Assembly (NCBI GenBank): GCA_002400445.1
Contig: DGQO01000115.1
Coordinates: 6,090 to 22,972, forward strand
Reading direction: 5' to 3'
DNA length: 16,883 nucleotides
DNA from: Chitinophagaceae bacterium UBA4412
Lineage (GTDB): Bacteria; Bacteroidota; Bacteroidia; Chitinophagales; Chitinophagaceae
Shown: positions 1 to 7,269 of the stretch, in pieces
How positions within the stretch are numbered: position 1 is the stretch's first letter
Layout of the letters: the number at the start of each line of letters is the position of its first letter
Made by a program: the position numbers and the translations under genes
The notes under the pieces: model-generated
The model's input: the letters and a program-made list of their open reading frames with translations, nothing else
What the model was told of the DNA's origin: nothing
The model's database searches: none

Positions 1-227
1 GCAGCAAAGGCCGGCATGGAACTGTCCTTACTCATTTCGGCAAATATGCCTGATGACTTTATTTCTGCCCAGGGTAGTTTTTCCTGCAGTGCAGCCATAT
101 TTACATGCACAACAAGGCCGGCATTGGCAGGAACATAGCGTCCTTCCTCATTTTTTTTGTTACAGGATGTGACCAGGAATGCAAGTGAAAAAATGGCTGT
201 GAAATAGGGGATGAATTTGCGTAACAT
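1..227 (-). CDS. DUF4836-type lipoprotein (N-terminal part only)
   Basis: This is the first 75 codons of a gene that continues past the left edge. Reading the reverse strand from the ATG at 227-225 gives a basic and hydrophobic leader ending in a lipobox, V19-T20-S21-C22, so the protein should be a lipoprotein anchored at Cys22 on the periplasmic side or the outer membrane. The stretch after it (YVPANAGLVVHVNMAALQEK, about residues 35-54) resembles the opening of DUF4836 proteins, Bacteroidetes lipoproteins of unknown function. That assignment is from memory of the family and rests on only 75 residues. The gene follows hisS on the same strand after 45 bp and may be read from the same transcript. 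A small dyad (GCGGT/ACCGC, 249-263) lies in that gap but has no T-tract, so it is not a convincing terminator. Confidence 0.7.
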   Translation of the reverse strand, partial: MLRKFIPYFTAIFSLAFLVTSCNKKNEEGRYVPANAGLVVHVNMAALQEKLPWAEIKSSGIFAEMSKDSSMPAFA

Positions 228-272
228 ATTTTATGATTTTAATGATGAGCGGTGGCTTACCGCAAATTATTT

Positions 273-1640
273 TTATTGATGGAGGAAATAGTCTACAAGC
301 CGGATGAATGGTATTTTTTCCTGTTCGGATGTTTTTAAATTTTTTACAACGGCTTCCTGCGATTCCATTTCTTTACTGCCAATGATGATTACAAATGGAA
401 TAGACTTCTTTTCCGCATACTTAAATTGTTTGTCCATTTTTGCCGGCTCATGAAAAACTTCGCAGCCAATTTCTGCAGTCCGCAAGTTAGCTGCCAGGCT
501 CAAAGTAGCCAGGCTTTCTGTGGCACCCATATTGAAAAATAAGGCCTTGGTTTTTGTTTGCAAATTTTCGGGAAACAGGTTGAGTTCTTCCATCACATCG
601 TATATCCTGTCTATACCGAAGCTAATACCTACACCCGGAATGTTTGGTACACCAAACAAACCCGTAAGATCATCATACCGACCACCACCACCAATGCTTC
701 CCATTTTCACGCCCGCAGGTGCCTTTGCTTCAAATATGATACCTGTATAATAATTCAGGCCCCGGGCAAGTGTAAAGTCTACAGCAAGCTGTGCTTCCCG
801 GCAATGCTCCAATACAAAATGGAGTTCTCGTATACCAGCCTGGGCATTTTCGTTCTCTGAAAATAAGGCCCCTAGTGCTTGCAATTTTTCCAGGTTGTTT
901 CCATCTAAATCAAGATATCGTACAATTGTTTCTACCTGCGCAGCCGTAATACCTTTTGCCAGCATTTCTTCTTTTACATTTTCAAGACCGATCTTATCAA
1001 GTTTATCAATGCTCACACTGATATCTGTAAGTTTATCCGCACCGCCACACTGCTCAGCTAAGGCTAATAATATTTTACGACTGTTGATCTTAAGTTCATA
1101 CCCTGCCAGCCCCAGCTTTGTAAATGCCGTGTGGTAGATATTTGCCAGTTCAACTTCATTAATGAGAGAAGTGCTGCCTACCACATCAGCGTCACATTGT
1201 GTAAATTCCCGGTAGCGCCCTCTCTGCGGCCTGTCTGCACGCCACACAGGCTGCACCTGGTAGCGTTTATAAGGAAACGTGAGTTTGCCGTGGTTCATGG
1301 CTACATATCGGGCAAATGGAATGGTTAGATCATATTTTAAGGCACGCTCTGTAAGGGATGTCGTATTTTTTCCCTGCAGCAGTAAATCGAAACCGGTTTT
1401 GGCTTTTTCCATGTTTTTAGGATCGGATAAGCCATTGTTTAATATTTTAAAAATCAACCTGTCGCCTTCATCACCATATTTTCCCATGAGGGTTTCCAGG
1501 TTTTCCATGGCAGGTGTTTCCAGGGGCTCAAAGCCATGTAATTCAAACACACTTTTTATGGTTTGCAAAATATGGTTCCGTTTGTAAATTGTTTCGGCGG
1601 CAAAGTCTCTTGTGCCTTGTGGTATGCCGGGCTTAGTCAT
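273..1640 (-). CDS. hisS: Histidine--tRNA ligase (HisRS)
   Basis: Cytoplasmic class II aminoacyl-tRNA synthetase that charges tRNA-His with histidine using ATP. The 455-residue protein has the class II core: motif 2 around R134 to F146 (RADRPQRGRYREF), the HisA histidine-binding segment LARGLNYYTG at 291-300, the glycine-rich GGGGRYDDLTGLFG at 317-330, and motif 3 (PGVGISFGIDRI, 335-346). A C-terminal anticodon-binding domain occupies roughly 365-455. It is slightly longer than the E. coli enzyme (424 residues). The segment KYDLTIPFARY at about 102-112 is the form seen in eukaryotic, archaeal and Bacteroidetes HisRS, in place of the LRPEGT of the E. coli type. The start codon lies inside the end of the upstream phosphatase gene (8-bp overlap), which implies co-transcription and perhaps translational coupling. 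Confidence 0.97.
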   Translation of the reverse strand: MTKPGIPQGTRDFAAETIYKRNHILQTIKSVFELHGFEPLETPAMENLETLMGKYGDEGDRLIFKILNNGLSDPKNMEKAKTGFDLLLQGKNTTSLTERALKYDLTIPFARYVAMNHGKLTFPYKRYQVQPVWRADRPQRGRYREFTQCDADVVGSTSLINEVELANIYHTAFTKLGLAGYELKINSRKILLALAEQCGGADKLTDISVSIDKLDKIGLENVKEEMLAKGITAAQVETIVRYLDLDGNNLEKLQALGALFSENENAQAGIRELHFVLEHCREAQLAVDFTLARGLNYYTGIIFEAKAPAGVKMGSIGGGGRYDDLTGLFGVPNIPGVGISFGIDRIYDVMEELNLFPENLQTKTKALFFNMGATESLATLSLAANLRTAEIGCEVFHEPAKMDKQFKYAEKKSIPFVIIIGSKEMESQEAVVKNLKTSEQEKIPFIRLVDYFLHQ

Positions 1641-2121
1641 GGGAAATTTGTTGAGCTTTAGTCGTTTCCTTATAATTATTAATTACTGCATCGCAGGTCT
1701 TGCTTAGCAGGTCAAACACTTCGTGGTAGCCGTCTTCTGCGCCATACCATGGATCGGGTACACTGCGGTTTTCACCGGGGTACAATTCTTCTAAAAATAA
1801 CTTCAACTTTGGCGAATGGGCTGCTGCCGGCACCATGCTAATCATATCTTGCAGCACATCTTCAGCCATGGCATAAATGCAGTCAAACTCCTCCAAATCT
1901 TCTGCCCTAAAGCGGCGGGCTACCTGACAGCTAATGTCTACACCATGAAGGCGACCAACTTTCTGGCTCAGGTGATGGGGTGCTTCTCCCAGGTGATAAC
2001 TATTGGTTCCGGCACTATCTACGATCCAATTTAGACCCACTTCCCTTGATTTTTTTTGCAATAACCCTTCTGCTAAGGGGCTGCGGCAGATATTTCCTAA
2101 ACAAACCATTAAAATTTTCAT
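1633..2121 (-). CDS. Low-molecular-weight protein tyrosine phosphatase
   Basis: A 162-residue cytoplasmic phosphatase. The N-terminal P-loop is VCLGNICRS, giving nucleophile C7, a second cysteine C12 and R13 of the CX5R signature. The general acid is D123 in DPWYG (123-127), at the usual distance from the C-terminus for this family. Substrates are probably phosphotyrosine proteins, but the family also includes arsenate-reductase relatives and arginine phosphatases, so the substrate is not fixed by sequence. The reading frame is open 14 codons further upstream (to 2163), but the start at 2121 is chosen because it puts the P-loop at the normal distance from the N-terminus and sits just behind a TAnnTTTG promoter element. 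The 3' end overlaps hisS by 8 bp. Confidence 0.92.
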   Translation of the reverse strand: MKILMVCLGNICRSPLAEGLLQKKSREVGLNWIVDSAGTNSYHLGEAPHHLSQKVGRLHGVDISCQVARRFRAEDLEEFDCIYAMAEDVLQDMISMVPAAAHSPKLKLFLEELYPGENRSVPDPWYGAEDGYHEVFDLLSKTCDAVINNYKETTKAQQISHD

Positions 2122-2125
2122 GGCG

Positions 2126-2154
2126 CAAAGATAATAGCTGCAGCATTGCGGGAA
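2126..2154 (-). promoter_or_regulatory. Candidate Bacteroidetes promoter for the phosphatase-hisS pair
   Basis: On the minus strand, TATCTTTG (2133 down to 2126) matches the Bacteroidetes -7 consensus TAnnTTTG exactly. A weak -33 element (TTC instead of TTG, 2154-2152) lies 18 bp upstream. Only four bases (CGCC) separate the -7 box from the phosphatase ATG, so the predicted transcription start falls at or very close to the start codon, giving a leaderless or nearly leaderless mRNA. The -7 match is direct; promoter activity is inferred. Confidence 0.5.
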
Positions 2155-2238
2155 GGGCTCCATACGGTTATGGATTTAAAGAAACCTGTGCATCATAGAG
2201 GCAAACAACCAAGTTCATAACAATTAAAACCTATTGTG

Positions 2239-3057
2239 ATGAGAACCGAGCAAATTTTAAAATCAGATGTGTTGGATATCATCTTTGAGCATCGTAACAA
2301 GTCTTATGGCGCTTACGAACTGCGAAAACTCTATAAGCATCGCCTGGTGCAAGCGATGGGCCTCATGTTATTAATGGCTGCCGGCTTCTTTGTATTCATC
2401 AGTGTGGCAGATACAAAAAAACTGGTACGTCCTGCAGTGCCCGATATTTATATTACTAAAGTAGTGCCCGTGCTAGATGAAGTGAGAATTGAGGCGAAGA
2501 AACCAGAGTTGCCAAAACCAGAAACAAAAAAAGTAGCCACCCAGAAATTTGTGGCTAAGATAGAAATCACCCGCCAGGAAAACCTGGCTACGCCGCTGGC
2601 AAAGAACCTGGATAGCGTAGCTATTTCTGGTGTTACCAATGCTGGCGATGGATCAGCCCGGCAACTGGTGAATGGCCCTGCCCTGGGTACGAATGAAATT
2701 CCTGAGATAAAAAAACCTGATGTCCCTGCGGTGGATTATAACACCCCAATGATGACTGCCGAAGTAATGCCAAGCTACCCCGGTGGTATGGAAGGGCTGC
2801 GCAAATTCCTGCAAAAGAACTTGCAAAACCCTGAAGAAATGGATGAAGGTGATGCGGTTACGGTAAAAATAAGGTTCGTTGTAGGCTATGATGGCAAGTT
2901 GAAATCTTTCGAAACAGTGCAGGATGGTGGTGAGGTTTTTAATAACGAAGTGATCCGGGTGTTGAGGAAAATGCCCAACTGGATACCAGGGAAAAGCCGT
3001 GGCGAAAACGTGTCAGTATATTACATGATCCCTGTAAAGTTTACTGCGGCTTATTAA
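2239..3057 (+). CDS. tonB: TonB family energy transducer
   Basis: Inner-membrane-anchored periplasmic protein that passes proton-motive-force energy from ExbB/ExbD to TonB-dependent outer membrane receptors. The 272-residue protein begins with a cytoplasmic leader typical of Bacteroidetes TonB (SDVLDIIFEHRNKSYGAYEL, about residues 9-28). One membrane segment follows at about 38-56, then a Lys/Pro/Glu-rich linker (about 80-100), and a C-terminal TonB domain starting near PSYPGGMEGLRKFL and ending in VYYMIPVKFTAAY. A GTG three bases upstream (2236) could also start the frame; the ATG at 2239 is preferred. It is the first plus-strand gene after a divergent gap. No exbB or exbD lies beside it, which is less usual for this phylum. 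A 48-bp gap leads to the next gene. Confidence 0.93.
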   Translation: MRTEQILKSDVLDIIFEHRNKSYGAYELRKLYKHRLVQAMGLMLLMAAGFFVFISVADTKKLVRPAVPDIYITKVVPVLDEVRIEAKKPELPKPETKKVATQKFVAKIEITRQENLATPLAKNLDSVAISGVTNAGDGSARQLVNGPALGTNEIPEIKKPDVPAVDYNTPMMTAEVMPSYPGGMEGLRKFLQKNLQNPEEMDEGDAVTVKIRFVVGYDGKLKSFETVQDGGEVFNNEVIRVLRKMPNWIPGKSRGENVSVYYMIPVKFTAAY

Positions 3058-3105
3058 GCCATAAAATTTTATTTGTAAATTGCTTTTTCTAAAATAGTAA
3101 AAATC

Positions 3106-3366
3106 ATGGCGCTTGAAGAGTTTGAAAGAGATGAAATGAGTGAGAAGAACAAAGGATATATACGTATGAAAAGTATTATGGACTTTGGAATGGGACTGTT
3201 ATGGTTAGCCATGGGCGTATTTCTCCTATTCAATAAATATTTTAATCTCAGGCTGAATAGTACGATAGACGAACCAGTGATGAAAATCTTTGGTGCTGTG
3301 TGCCTGCTCTATGGATTGTTTAGATTTTATCGGGGGTACAAGAAAAATTATTTCAGGGAAAGATGA
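3106..3366 (+). CDS. Small two-helix membrane protein of unknown function
   Basis: An 86-residue protein I do not recognise. It has a charged N-terminus rich in Glu and Lys, a hydrophobic helix at about 26-43 (FGMGLLWLAMGVFLLF), a short polar loop, a second hydrophobic stretch at about 60-73 (IFGAVCLLYGLFRF), and a very basic tail (YRGYKKNYFRER). The positive tail suggests that the C-terminus is cytoplasmic. Codons and spacing look like real coding, and its stop overlaps the start of the PstS-like gene in an ATGA, which implies translational coupling. ATG at 3136 (residue 11) is a possible alternative start. Its place between tonB and a solute-binding lipoprotein suggests a shared envelope role, but this is inference. 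Confidence 0.75.
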   Translation: MALEEFERDEMSEKNKGYIRMKSIMDFGMGLLWLAMGVFLLFNKYFNLRLNSTIDEPVMKIFGAVCLLYGLFRFYRGYKKNYFRER

Positions 3367-4307
3367 TTAAATATTTAATGAAGCCGGGATTGTGGGTATT
3401 TTGGGTGATTTGCCTGGGATTCTTTGCATGCAAGTCGATGAACAATAAAGTGCCCACCGATTCGCCATACCAGGGTACTATCCATATAAGTGTTGATGAG
3501 TCTTTTAAGCCGGTAATTGAGGAGCAGATAGAGATGTATGAAGAATCTTACCCTGGCACAAAGATTATTGCCCATTATAAACCAGAAGCAGAATGCATCA
3601 AAGATATCTTTACGGATTCGCTCACCAGAACAGCCATTATTACCCGGGGCTTGTTGCCAGGTGAAGAAGCATACCTCAAAGATTCACTAAAGTATAATCC
3701 GTCCTGGAATCAACTCGCCACCGATGCTATTGCTATCGTCGTAAATATTGAAAATACAGACACTTTGTACAGCTTGCAAAAATTGCGAGAGCTGCTGCAG
3801 GGAAAGTCGGGTTCTGATAAAGTGGTTGTATTTGATGGCCTGAGTGCTACCAGTACACTACGATTTATTATGGATTCGGTGCTTAAGGGCGCCAAAGTAG
3901 ATACTTCGGTGGTAAAGGCCCGGAAAAATTCGCCAGAAGTGCTGGACTTTGTGGCAAATAGTGTAAATGCAGTGGGCCTGGTGGGTACGAGTTGGATAGG
4001 GAACCCTGAAGTGCCTGAGCAACTGGCATTGCTTAAGAAAATAAAAATTTGTTATGTGCAATGTGACCTTTGCGAAGGCGAACCCTTTGTTAAGCCAATG
4101 CAGGAGAGCATTTTGACACACCGTTATCCTTTGGTAAGAGGATTGTTTTATGTGAATAGAGAGAATTACACCGGTCTTGGTACAGGCTTTGTCAACTTTA
4201 TGAAAAACGAGCGTGGACAATTGATTTTTAAGAGATACTACCTGGGCCCGATTATGGAGTTAGAAGTAAGAAATGTAAAGATCAATGAAAAATTACCAAA
4301 CAATTAG
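3363..4307 (+). CDS. PstS-like solute-binding lipoprotein
   Basis: A 314-residue periplasmic binding protein of the PstS-like superfamily. The leader ends in the lipobox GFFAC with Cys23 as the lipidation site. The order of motifs follows PstS: a first strand and helix (TIHISVDESFKPVIEEQ, about 39-55), ATDAIAIVVN (119-128), LRELLQGK (141-148), SATSTLRF (161-168), VGLVGTSWIG (204-213), and a C-terminal YPLVRGLFYV (255-264). The usual GSGT phosphate-binding loop reads SATST here, so phosphate as the ligand is not assured. No pstC, pstA or pstB is present, so it is an orphan binding protein in this window. It overlaps the upstream small gene by 4 bp and is followed by a TPR protein gene. Confidence 0.85.
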   Translation: MIKYLMKPGLWVFWVICLGFFACKSMNNKVPTDSPYQGTIHISVDESFKPVIEEQIEMYEESYPGTKIIAHYKPEAECIKDIFTDSLTRTAIITRGLLPGEEAYLKDSLKYNPSWNQLATDAIAIVVNIENTDTLYSLQKLRELLQGKSGSDKVVVFDGLSATSTLRFIMDSVLKGAKVDTSVVKARKNSPEVLDFVANSVNAVGLVGTSWIGNPEVPEQLALLKKIKICYVQCDLCEGEPFVKPMQESILTHRYPLVRGLFYVNRENYTGLGTGFVNFMKNERGQLIFKRYYLGPIMELEVRNVKINEKLPNN

Positions 4308-4311
4308 TAAA

Positions 4312-4331
4312 GACCTTTTAACGACCTTTTA
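4312..4331 (+). repeat. Tandem GACCTTTTA direct repeat upstream of the TPR gene
   Basis: Two exact copies of GACCTTTTA (4312-4320 and 4323-4331) lie 11 bp apart in the 61-bp gap before the TPR gene. An 11-bp period places both copies on the same face of the helix, as in the binding sites of OmpR/PhoB-type regulators. The repeat is seen directly; a regulatory role is inference. Confidence 0.4.
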
Positions 4332-4368
4332 TATATTTTAATATCATTGTAGGAGTCAAAACAGTAAA

Positions 4369-6048
4369 ATGAAAATAATGAGAAGACAAATTGAAACAGG
4401 GATTTTTCTGATGGTGTTTATGCTGTTTACGGGCAGTGTGCTTAAAGCTCAAAGCGTGGAAGATGGTAAAGCATTTATTTACTATGAGCGATATAAAAGC
4501 GCTAAAGATATTTTACAAAAAGCACTTGCTGCTAATCCCGCCAATGAGGAGGCTACCTACTGGCTGGGCCAGGCAGAGATAGGTCTTGAAGAAGTAAAAG
4601 CCGCAAAAACTTTATACCTGGCTAAGCTGGCAGCAGCGCCCAATAGTCCACTTGTTTTAGCTGGTCTTGGTCATATTGATTTGATTGAGGGAAGAAAGCA
4701 AGACGCCCGCAATCGTTTTGAAACGGCTATTTCCCTGAGCCAGGGAAAAAGTATTGCTGTACTCAATGCAGTAGGTATGCCTAATGCAAGCCTTGATATA
4801 AAAGCCGGCGACCCCGTTTATGCCGTGGAGAAACTGAAGCAGGCTACACAAATTAAAAAGTTTAGAGATCCGGATGTATGGGTAAATCTTGGTGATGCAT
4901 ATCGCCGCCTCGGCGATGGAGGAAACGCTGTCCTGAGTTACCAGGCGGCATTGGCTATTGACCCAAAATATGCCAGAGCAGCTTATCGCATAGGCCGTGT
5001 ATATCAAACACAGGGTGTGTCTCAGGAGCCCATTTATATGAATTATTATAACGAAGCCATTGCAAAAGATCCAAAATATGCGCCCGTATATGGTACATTA
5101 TTCCAGTATTATTACACGACAGATGTACCCCGTAGTGCAGAGTACCTTGATAAATGGTTGAACAATTCTGATGATGACCCCAAGGCATGTTCTTACAGGG
5201 CATCCTTAAAATATGCTCAAGGTCTTTTTGCAGAAGCTATAAATAAAGCAGAACAGTGTATTGCCTCTGCAACAGAAGAGCCTTATATTAATCTATATAA
5301 GATTAAAGCTTTTGCTTATAACAGGCTAAATGATACTGCCAATGCTAAAACCAGTTTTGAAGAATATTTTAAACGTCAAAATCCTGATAAGATAGAAGGC
5401 GGAGATTATTCTGCCTATGCAGCCTTGTTACTCAAGTTTCCTGGCAATGAACAACGTGTAGGCCAGTTGGTAGAAAAAGCCGTAGAACTTGATAGCGTGG
5501 AATCTAATAAGGTTTCTTACCTCAAGTCGCTGGCCGCTGCTTACGAAGGTCAAAAGAAATATAAGGAATCAGGTGATTGGTACAGCAAAGTGCTGAGCGT
5601 GAAAAGTAATCCAACGAATATTGATCTTTATAATGCAGGATATGCGTATTACCGTTCAAGCCAGTATGATTCTGCCAATAAAATTTTCATGCAGTACATA
5701 GATAAATATCCGAATGACATTTTTGGATACTATATGGTGGCAAACAGTAGCTCCGTGATAGATTCCACAGGCGAACTAGGTCTGGCTGTACCCTATTATC
5801 AGAAAGTGATAGAAATTGGCGAAGCTGATACCACAAAACCCGCTGCAATCACCCGTTTGGTAACAGCTTATAAATATTTTGTAGGCTATGAATATAATGT
5901 GAAGAAAGACCAGGCTGCTGCCCTTGTTTATGTAAATAAAGGTTTGGCACTTCAGCCAGACGATGCGCAGCTACTCAGCTTTAAAGAAATTATTAGTAAG
6001 AACGATCCAAAGTCTTCTGCCTCAGCCCAAAAAAAAGGCGCCAAATAG
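4369..6048 (+). CDS. Exported TPR-repeat protein
   Basis: A 559-residue protein with an N-terminal Sec signal peptide (hydrophobic core about residues 11-25, likely cut after LKA27). The rest is built of helical tetratricopeptide repeats: clear units are near EATYWLGQAEIGLEE, PDVWVNLGDAYRRLGDGGNA, ARAAYRIGRVYQTQG, and YNAGYAYYRSSQYDSANKIF. The tail is short, basic and Ala/Ser/Lys rich. TPR arrays are protein-protein scaffolds, and this one should work in the periplasm or at the outer membrane. It follows the tonB and PstS-like genes after 61 bp and precedes a strong terminator, so it probably ends their operon. A common envelope complex with them is inferred from gene order. AGGAG at 4351-4355 is too far (13 bp) from the ATG to be a strong ribosome site. 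Confidence 0.88.
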   Translation: MKIMRRQIETGIFLMVFMLFTGSVLKAQSVEDGKAFIYYERYKSAKDILQKALAANPANEEATYWLGQAEIGLEEVKAAKTLYLAKLAAAPNSPLVLAGLGHIDLIEGRKQDARNRFETAISLSQGKSIAVLNAVGMPNASLDIKAGDPVYAVEKLKQATQIKKFRDPDVWVNLGDAYRRLGDGGNAVLSYQAALAIDPKYARAAYRIGRVYQTQGVSQEPIYMNYYNEAIAKDPKYAPVYGTLFQYYYTTDVPRSAEYLDKWLNNSDDDPKACSYRASLKYAQGLFAEAINKAEQCIASATEEPYINLYKIKAFAYNRLNDTANAKTSFEEYFKRQNPDKIEGGDYSAYAALLLKFPGNEQRVGQLVEKAVELDSVESNKVSYLKSLAAAYEGQKKYKESGDWYSKVLSVKSNPTNIDLYNAGYAYYRSSQYDSANKIFMQYIDKYPNDIFGYYMVANSSSVIDSTGELGLAVPYYQKVIEIGEADTTKPAAITRLVTAYKYFVGYEYNVKKDQAAALVYVNKGLALQPDDAQLLSFKEIISKNDPKSSASAQKKGAK

Positions 6049-6069
6049 CGGAAATAAAATATCATTTTT

Positions 6070-6100
6070 AAAGCCTGTTTTTTAAAAAGCAGGCTTTTTT
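6070..6100 (+). terminator. Intrinsic terminator after the TPR gene
   Basis: An exact inverted repeat, AAAGCCTG (6070-6077) and CAGGCTTT (6090-6097), is followed by a T-run to 6100. The intervening T and A runs can pair further with a small bulge. It lies 22 bp after the TPR stop codon and 28 bp before the nuo promoter, so it separates the two transcription units. Confidence 0.9.
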
Positions 6101-6127
6101 ATTTGCCTTAAATTCAAAGTTTCACGC

Positions 6128-6157
6128 TTGAATATTAGGTAGGCTGGCTTACTTTTG
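6128..6157 (+). promoter_or_regulatory. Main nuo operon promoter, Bacteroidetes type
   Basis: TTG at 6128-6130, a 19-bp spacer, and TACTTTTG at 6150-6157 fit the Bacteroidetes primary sigma consensus TTG-N19-TAnnTTTG without a mismatch. Transcription would start about 5-7 bp downstream, giving a leader of about 20 nt before the nuoA ATG at 6185. The position between a terminator and nuoA supports its use as the operon promoter. Confidence 0.85.
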
Positions 6158-6184
6158 TCTTTTGTGGAAATTTAAAGATATTCT

Positions 6185-6580
6185 ATGCAATTCTTTTTAT
6201 TACAGGCTAATGCGATGAACGATGCTGGAAATTATCTTCCTATTGTACTGCAGTTATTGTTTGCCATGGGGTTAGTAACCCTTATCATCATAGGGTCAAG
6301 CTACCTGGGGCCTTCAAGAAAAACTGCGGATAAATTACAGAATTTTGAGAGCGGTATCGAAATCCGTGGTAACGCCCGGCAGCCCATTGCCGTAAAATAT
6401 TTCCTTGTAGCAATTCTGTTCGTTTTATTTGATGTAGAAGTGATCTTTTTCTACCCTTATGCTGTTAATTTTAAAGAGCTGGGTTGGGAAGGATTTATTG
6501 CCGTTGTTGTGTTTGTTGCTTTATTTCTTACCGGCTTTATCTACATTTTCAAAAAAGGCGCCCTTAAGTGGGAAGAGTAG
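6185..6580 (+). CDS. nuoA: NADH-quinone oxidoreductase subunit A
   Basis: Membrane subunit of complex I that lies next to NuoH at the junction of the membrane and peripheral arms, close to the quinone site. The 131-residue protein has three predicted helices (about 19-37, 71-90, 103-122), the conserved FESG at 54-57 in the loop after helix 1, and acidic residues in FDVEV (82-86) inside helix 2. An internal ATG at residue 11 is possible, but the first ATG (6185) fits the promoter-derived leader. It is the first gene of the operon, and a 61-bp gap follows before nuoB. Confidence 0.95.
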   Translation: MQFFLLQANAMNDAGNYLPIVLQLLFAMGLVTLIIIGSSYLGPSRKTADKLQNFESGIEIRGNARQPIAVKYFLVAILFVLFDVEVIFFYPYAVNFKELGWEGFIAVVVFVALFLTGFIYIFKKGALKWEE

Positions 6581-6641
6581 TACCTGAGTACCTTTACCTG
6601 AAACACAGGCCTGCTTTTTGGAAACTAAAAATTAAAAAATT

Positions 6642-7205
6642 ATGGCTCGTCCGGTTCAATATAATAATACCGTAAAATATGAAGGTATCCCAGAGGGATA
6701 CATGGGAGAGGGCTTCATGGCCACCAAAATGGAAAAACTCGTTGGTCTTGCCCGCAAGAATTCAATGTGGCCACTTCCTTTTGCTACAAGCTGTTGTGGA
6801 ATTGAATTTATGGCCACAGCTGCCAGCCATTATGATCTTGCCCGGTTTGGTGCAGAACGTATGAGTTTCTCGCCACGCCAGTGTGATGTACTGCTGGTAA
6901 TGGGTACTATTTCTAAAAAGATGGGCCCCGTATTACGCCAGGTGTATTTGCAAATGGCAGAGCCTCGGTGGGTAATAGCCGTAGGAGCTTGCGCAAGCAG
7001 CGGAGGAATATTTGATACTTATTCAGTACTGCAGGGTATAGACCAGGTAATTCCTGTAGATGTGTATGTACCAGGCTGTCCGCCACGGCCGGAAGCAATG
7101 CTGGACGGATTTATGAAAGTGCAGGAATTAGTGCACAATGAAAGTTTAAGAAGAAGAAATAGCGAGCAATACAAAGATTTGCTCGGCGAGTATGGCATAC
7201 TATAA
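6642..7205 (+). CDS. nuoB: NADH-quinone oxidoreductase subunit B (N2 cluster)
   Basis: Peripheral-arm subunit carrying the terminal [4Fe-4S] cluster N2, which hands electrons to quinone. In the 187-residue protein the four ligands are visible: the tandem C51-C52 (TSCCGIEFM), C117 (GACASSGG) and C146 (PGCPPRP). Their spacing equals that of the Thermus subunit (45, 46, 111, 140) with a constant offset of six. The start gives a normal N-terminus and sits 61 bp after nuoA. The gap to nuoC contains a 7-bp perfect hairpin (7236-7252). Confidence 0.97.
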   Translation: MARPVQYNNTVKYEGIPEGYMGEGFMATKMEKLVGLARKNSMWPLPFATSCCGIEFMATAASHYDLARFGAERMSFSPRQCDVLLVMGTISKKMGPVLRQVYLQMAEPRWVIAVGACASSGGIFDTYSVLQGIDQVIPVDVYVPGCPPRPEAMLDGFMKVQELVHNESLRRRNSEQYKDLLGEYGIL

Positions 7206-7235
7206 CCAATGAGTTAACCAAAAGAAACTCACCCA

Positions 7236-7252
7236 CATCAGCCTAGCTGATG
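7236..7252 (+). repeat. Perfect 7-bp hairpin between nuoB and nuoC
   Basis: CATCAGC (7236-7242), a CTA loop, and GCTGATG (7246-7252) form an exact inverted repeat in the 64-bp gap, 31 nt after the nuoB stop and 17 nt before the nuoC ATG. There is no T-tract, so it is not an intrinsic terminator. It could stabilise or mark a processing point in the nuo mRNA (inference). Confidence 0.6.
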
Positions 7253-7269
7253 CACATAAGTTACCAGGC

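Noticed and set aside
249..263. GCGGT/ACCGC dyad between hisS and the DUF4836 gene as a terminator
   Set aside because: The stem is only 5 bp and is not followed by a T-tract on the minus strand.
1131..1587. Overlapping plus-strand ORFs inside hisS
   Set aside because: They are shadows of the hisS frame: no family signature, and the minus-strand frame explains the whole stretch with class II synthetase motifs.
4333..4349. Near-consensus -7 elements (TATATTTT, TATCATTG) before the TPR gene
   Set aside because: Each has one mismatch and no TTG at the right distance upstream, so a promoter cannot be supported.
6028..6037. A-run near the end of the TPR gene as a phase-variation site
   Set aside because: It lies a few codons before the stop, so slippage would alter only the last residues.
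6606..6613. CAGGCCTG palindrome in the nuoA-nuoB gap
   Set aside because: Eight base pairs without a loop are expected by chance in a window of this size.
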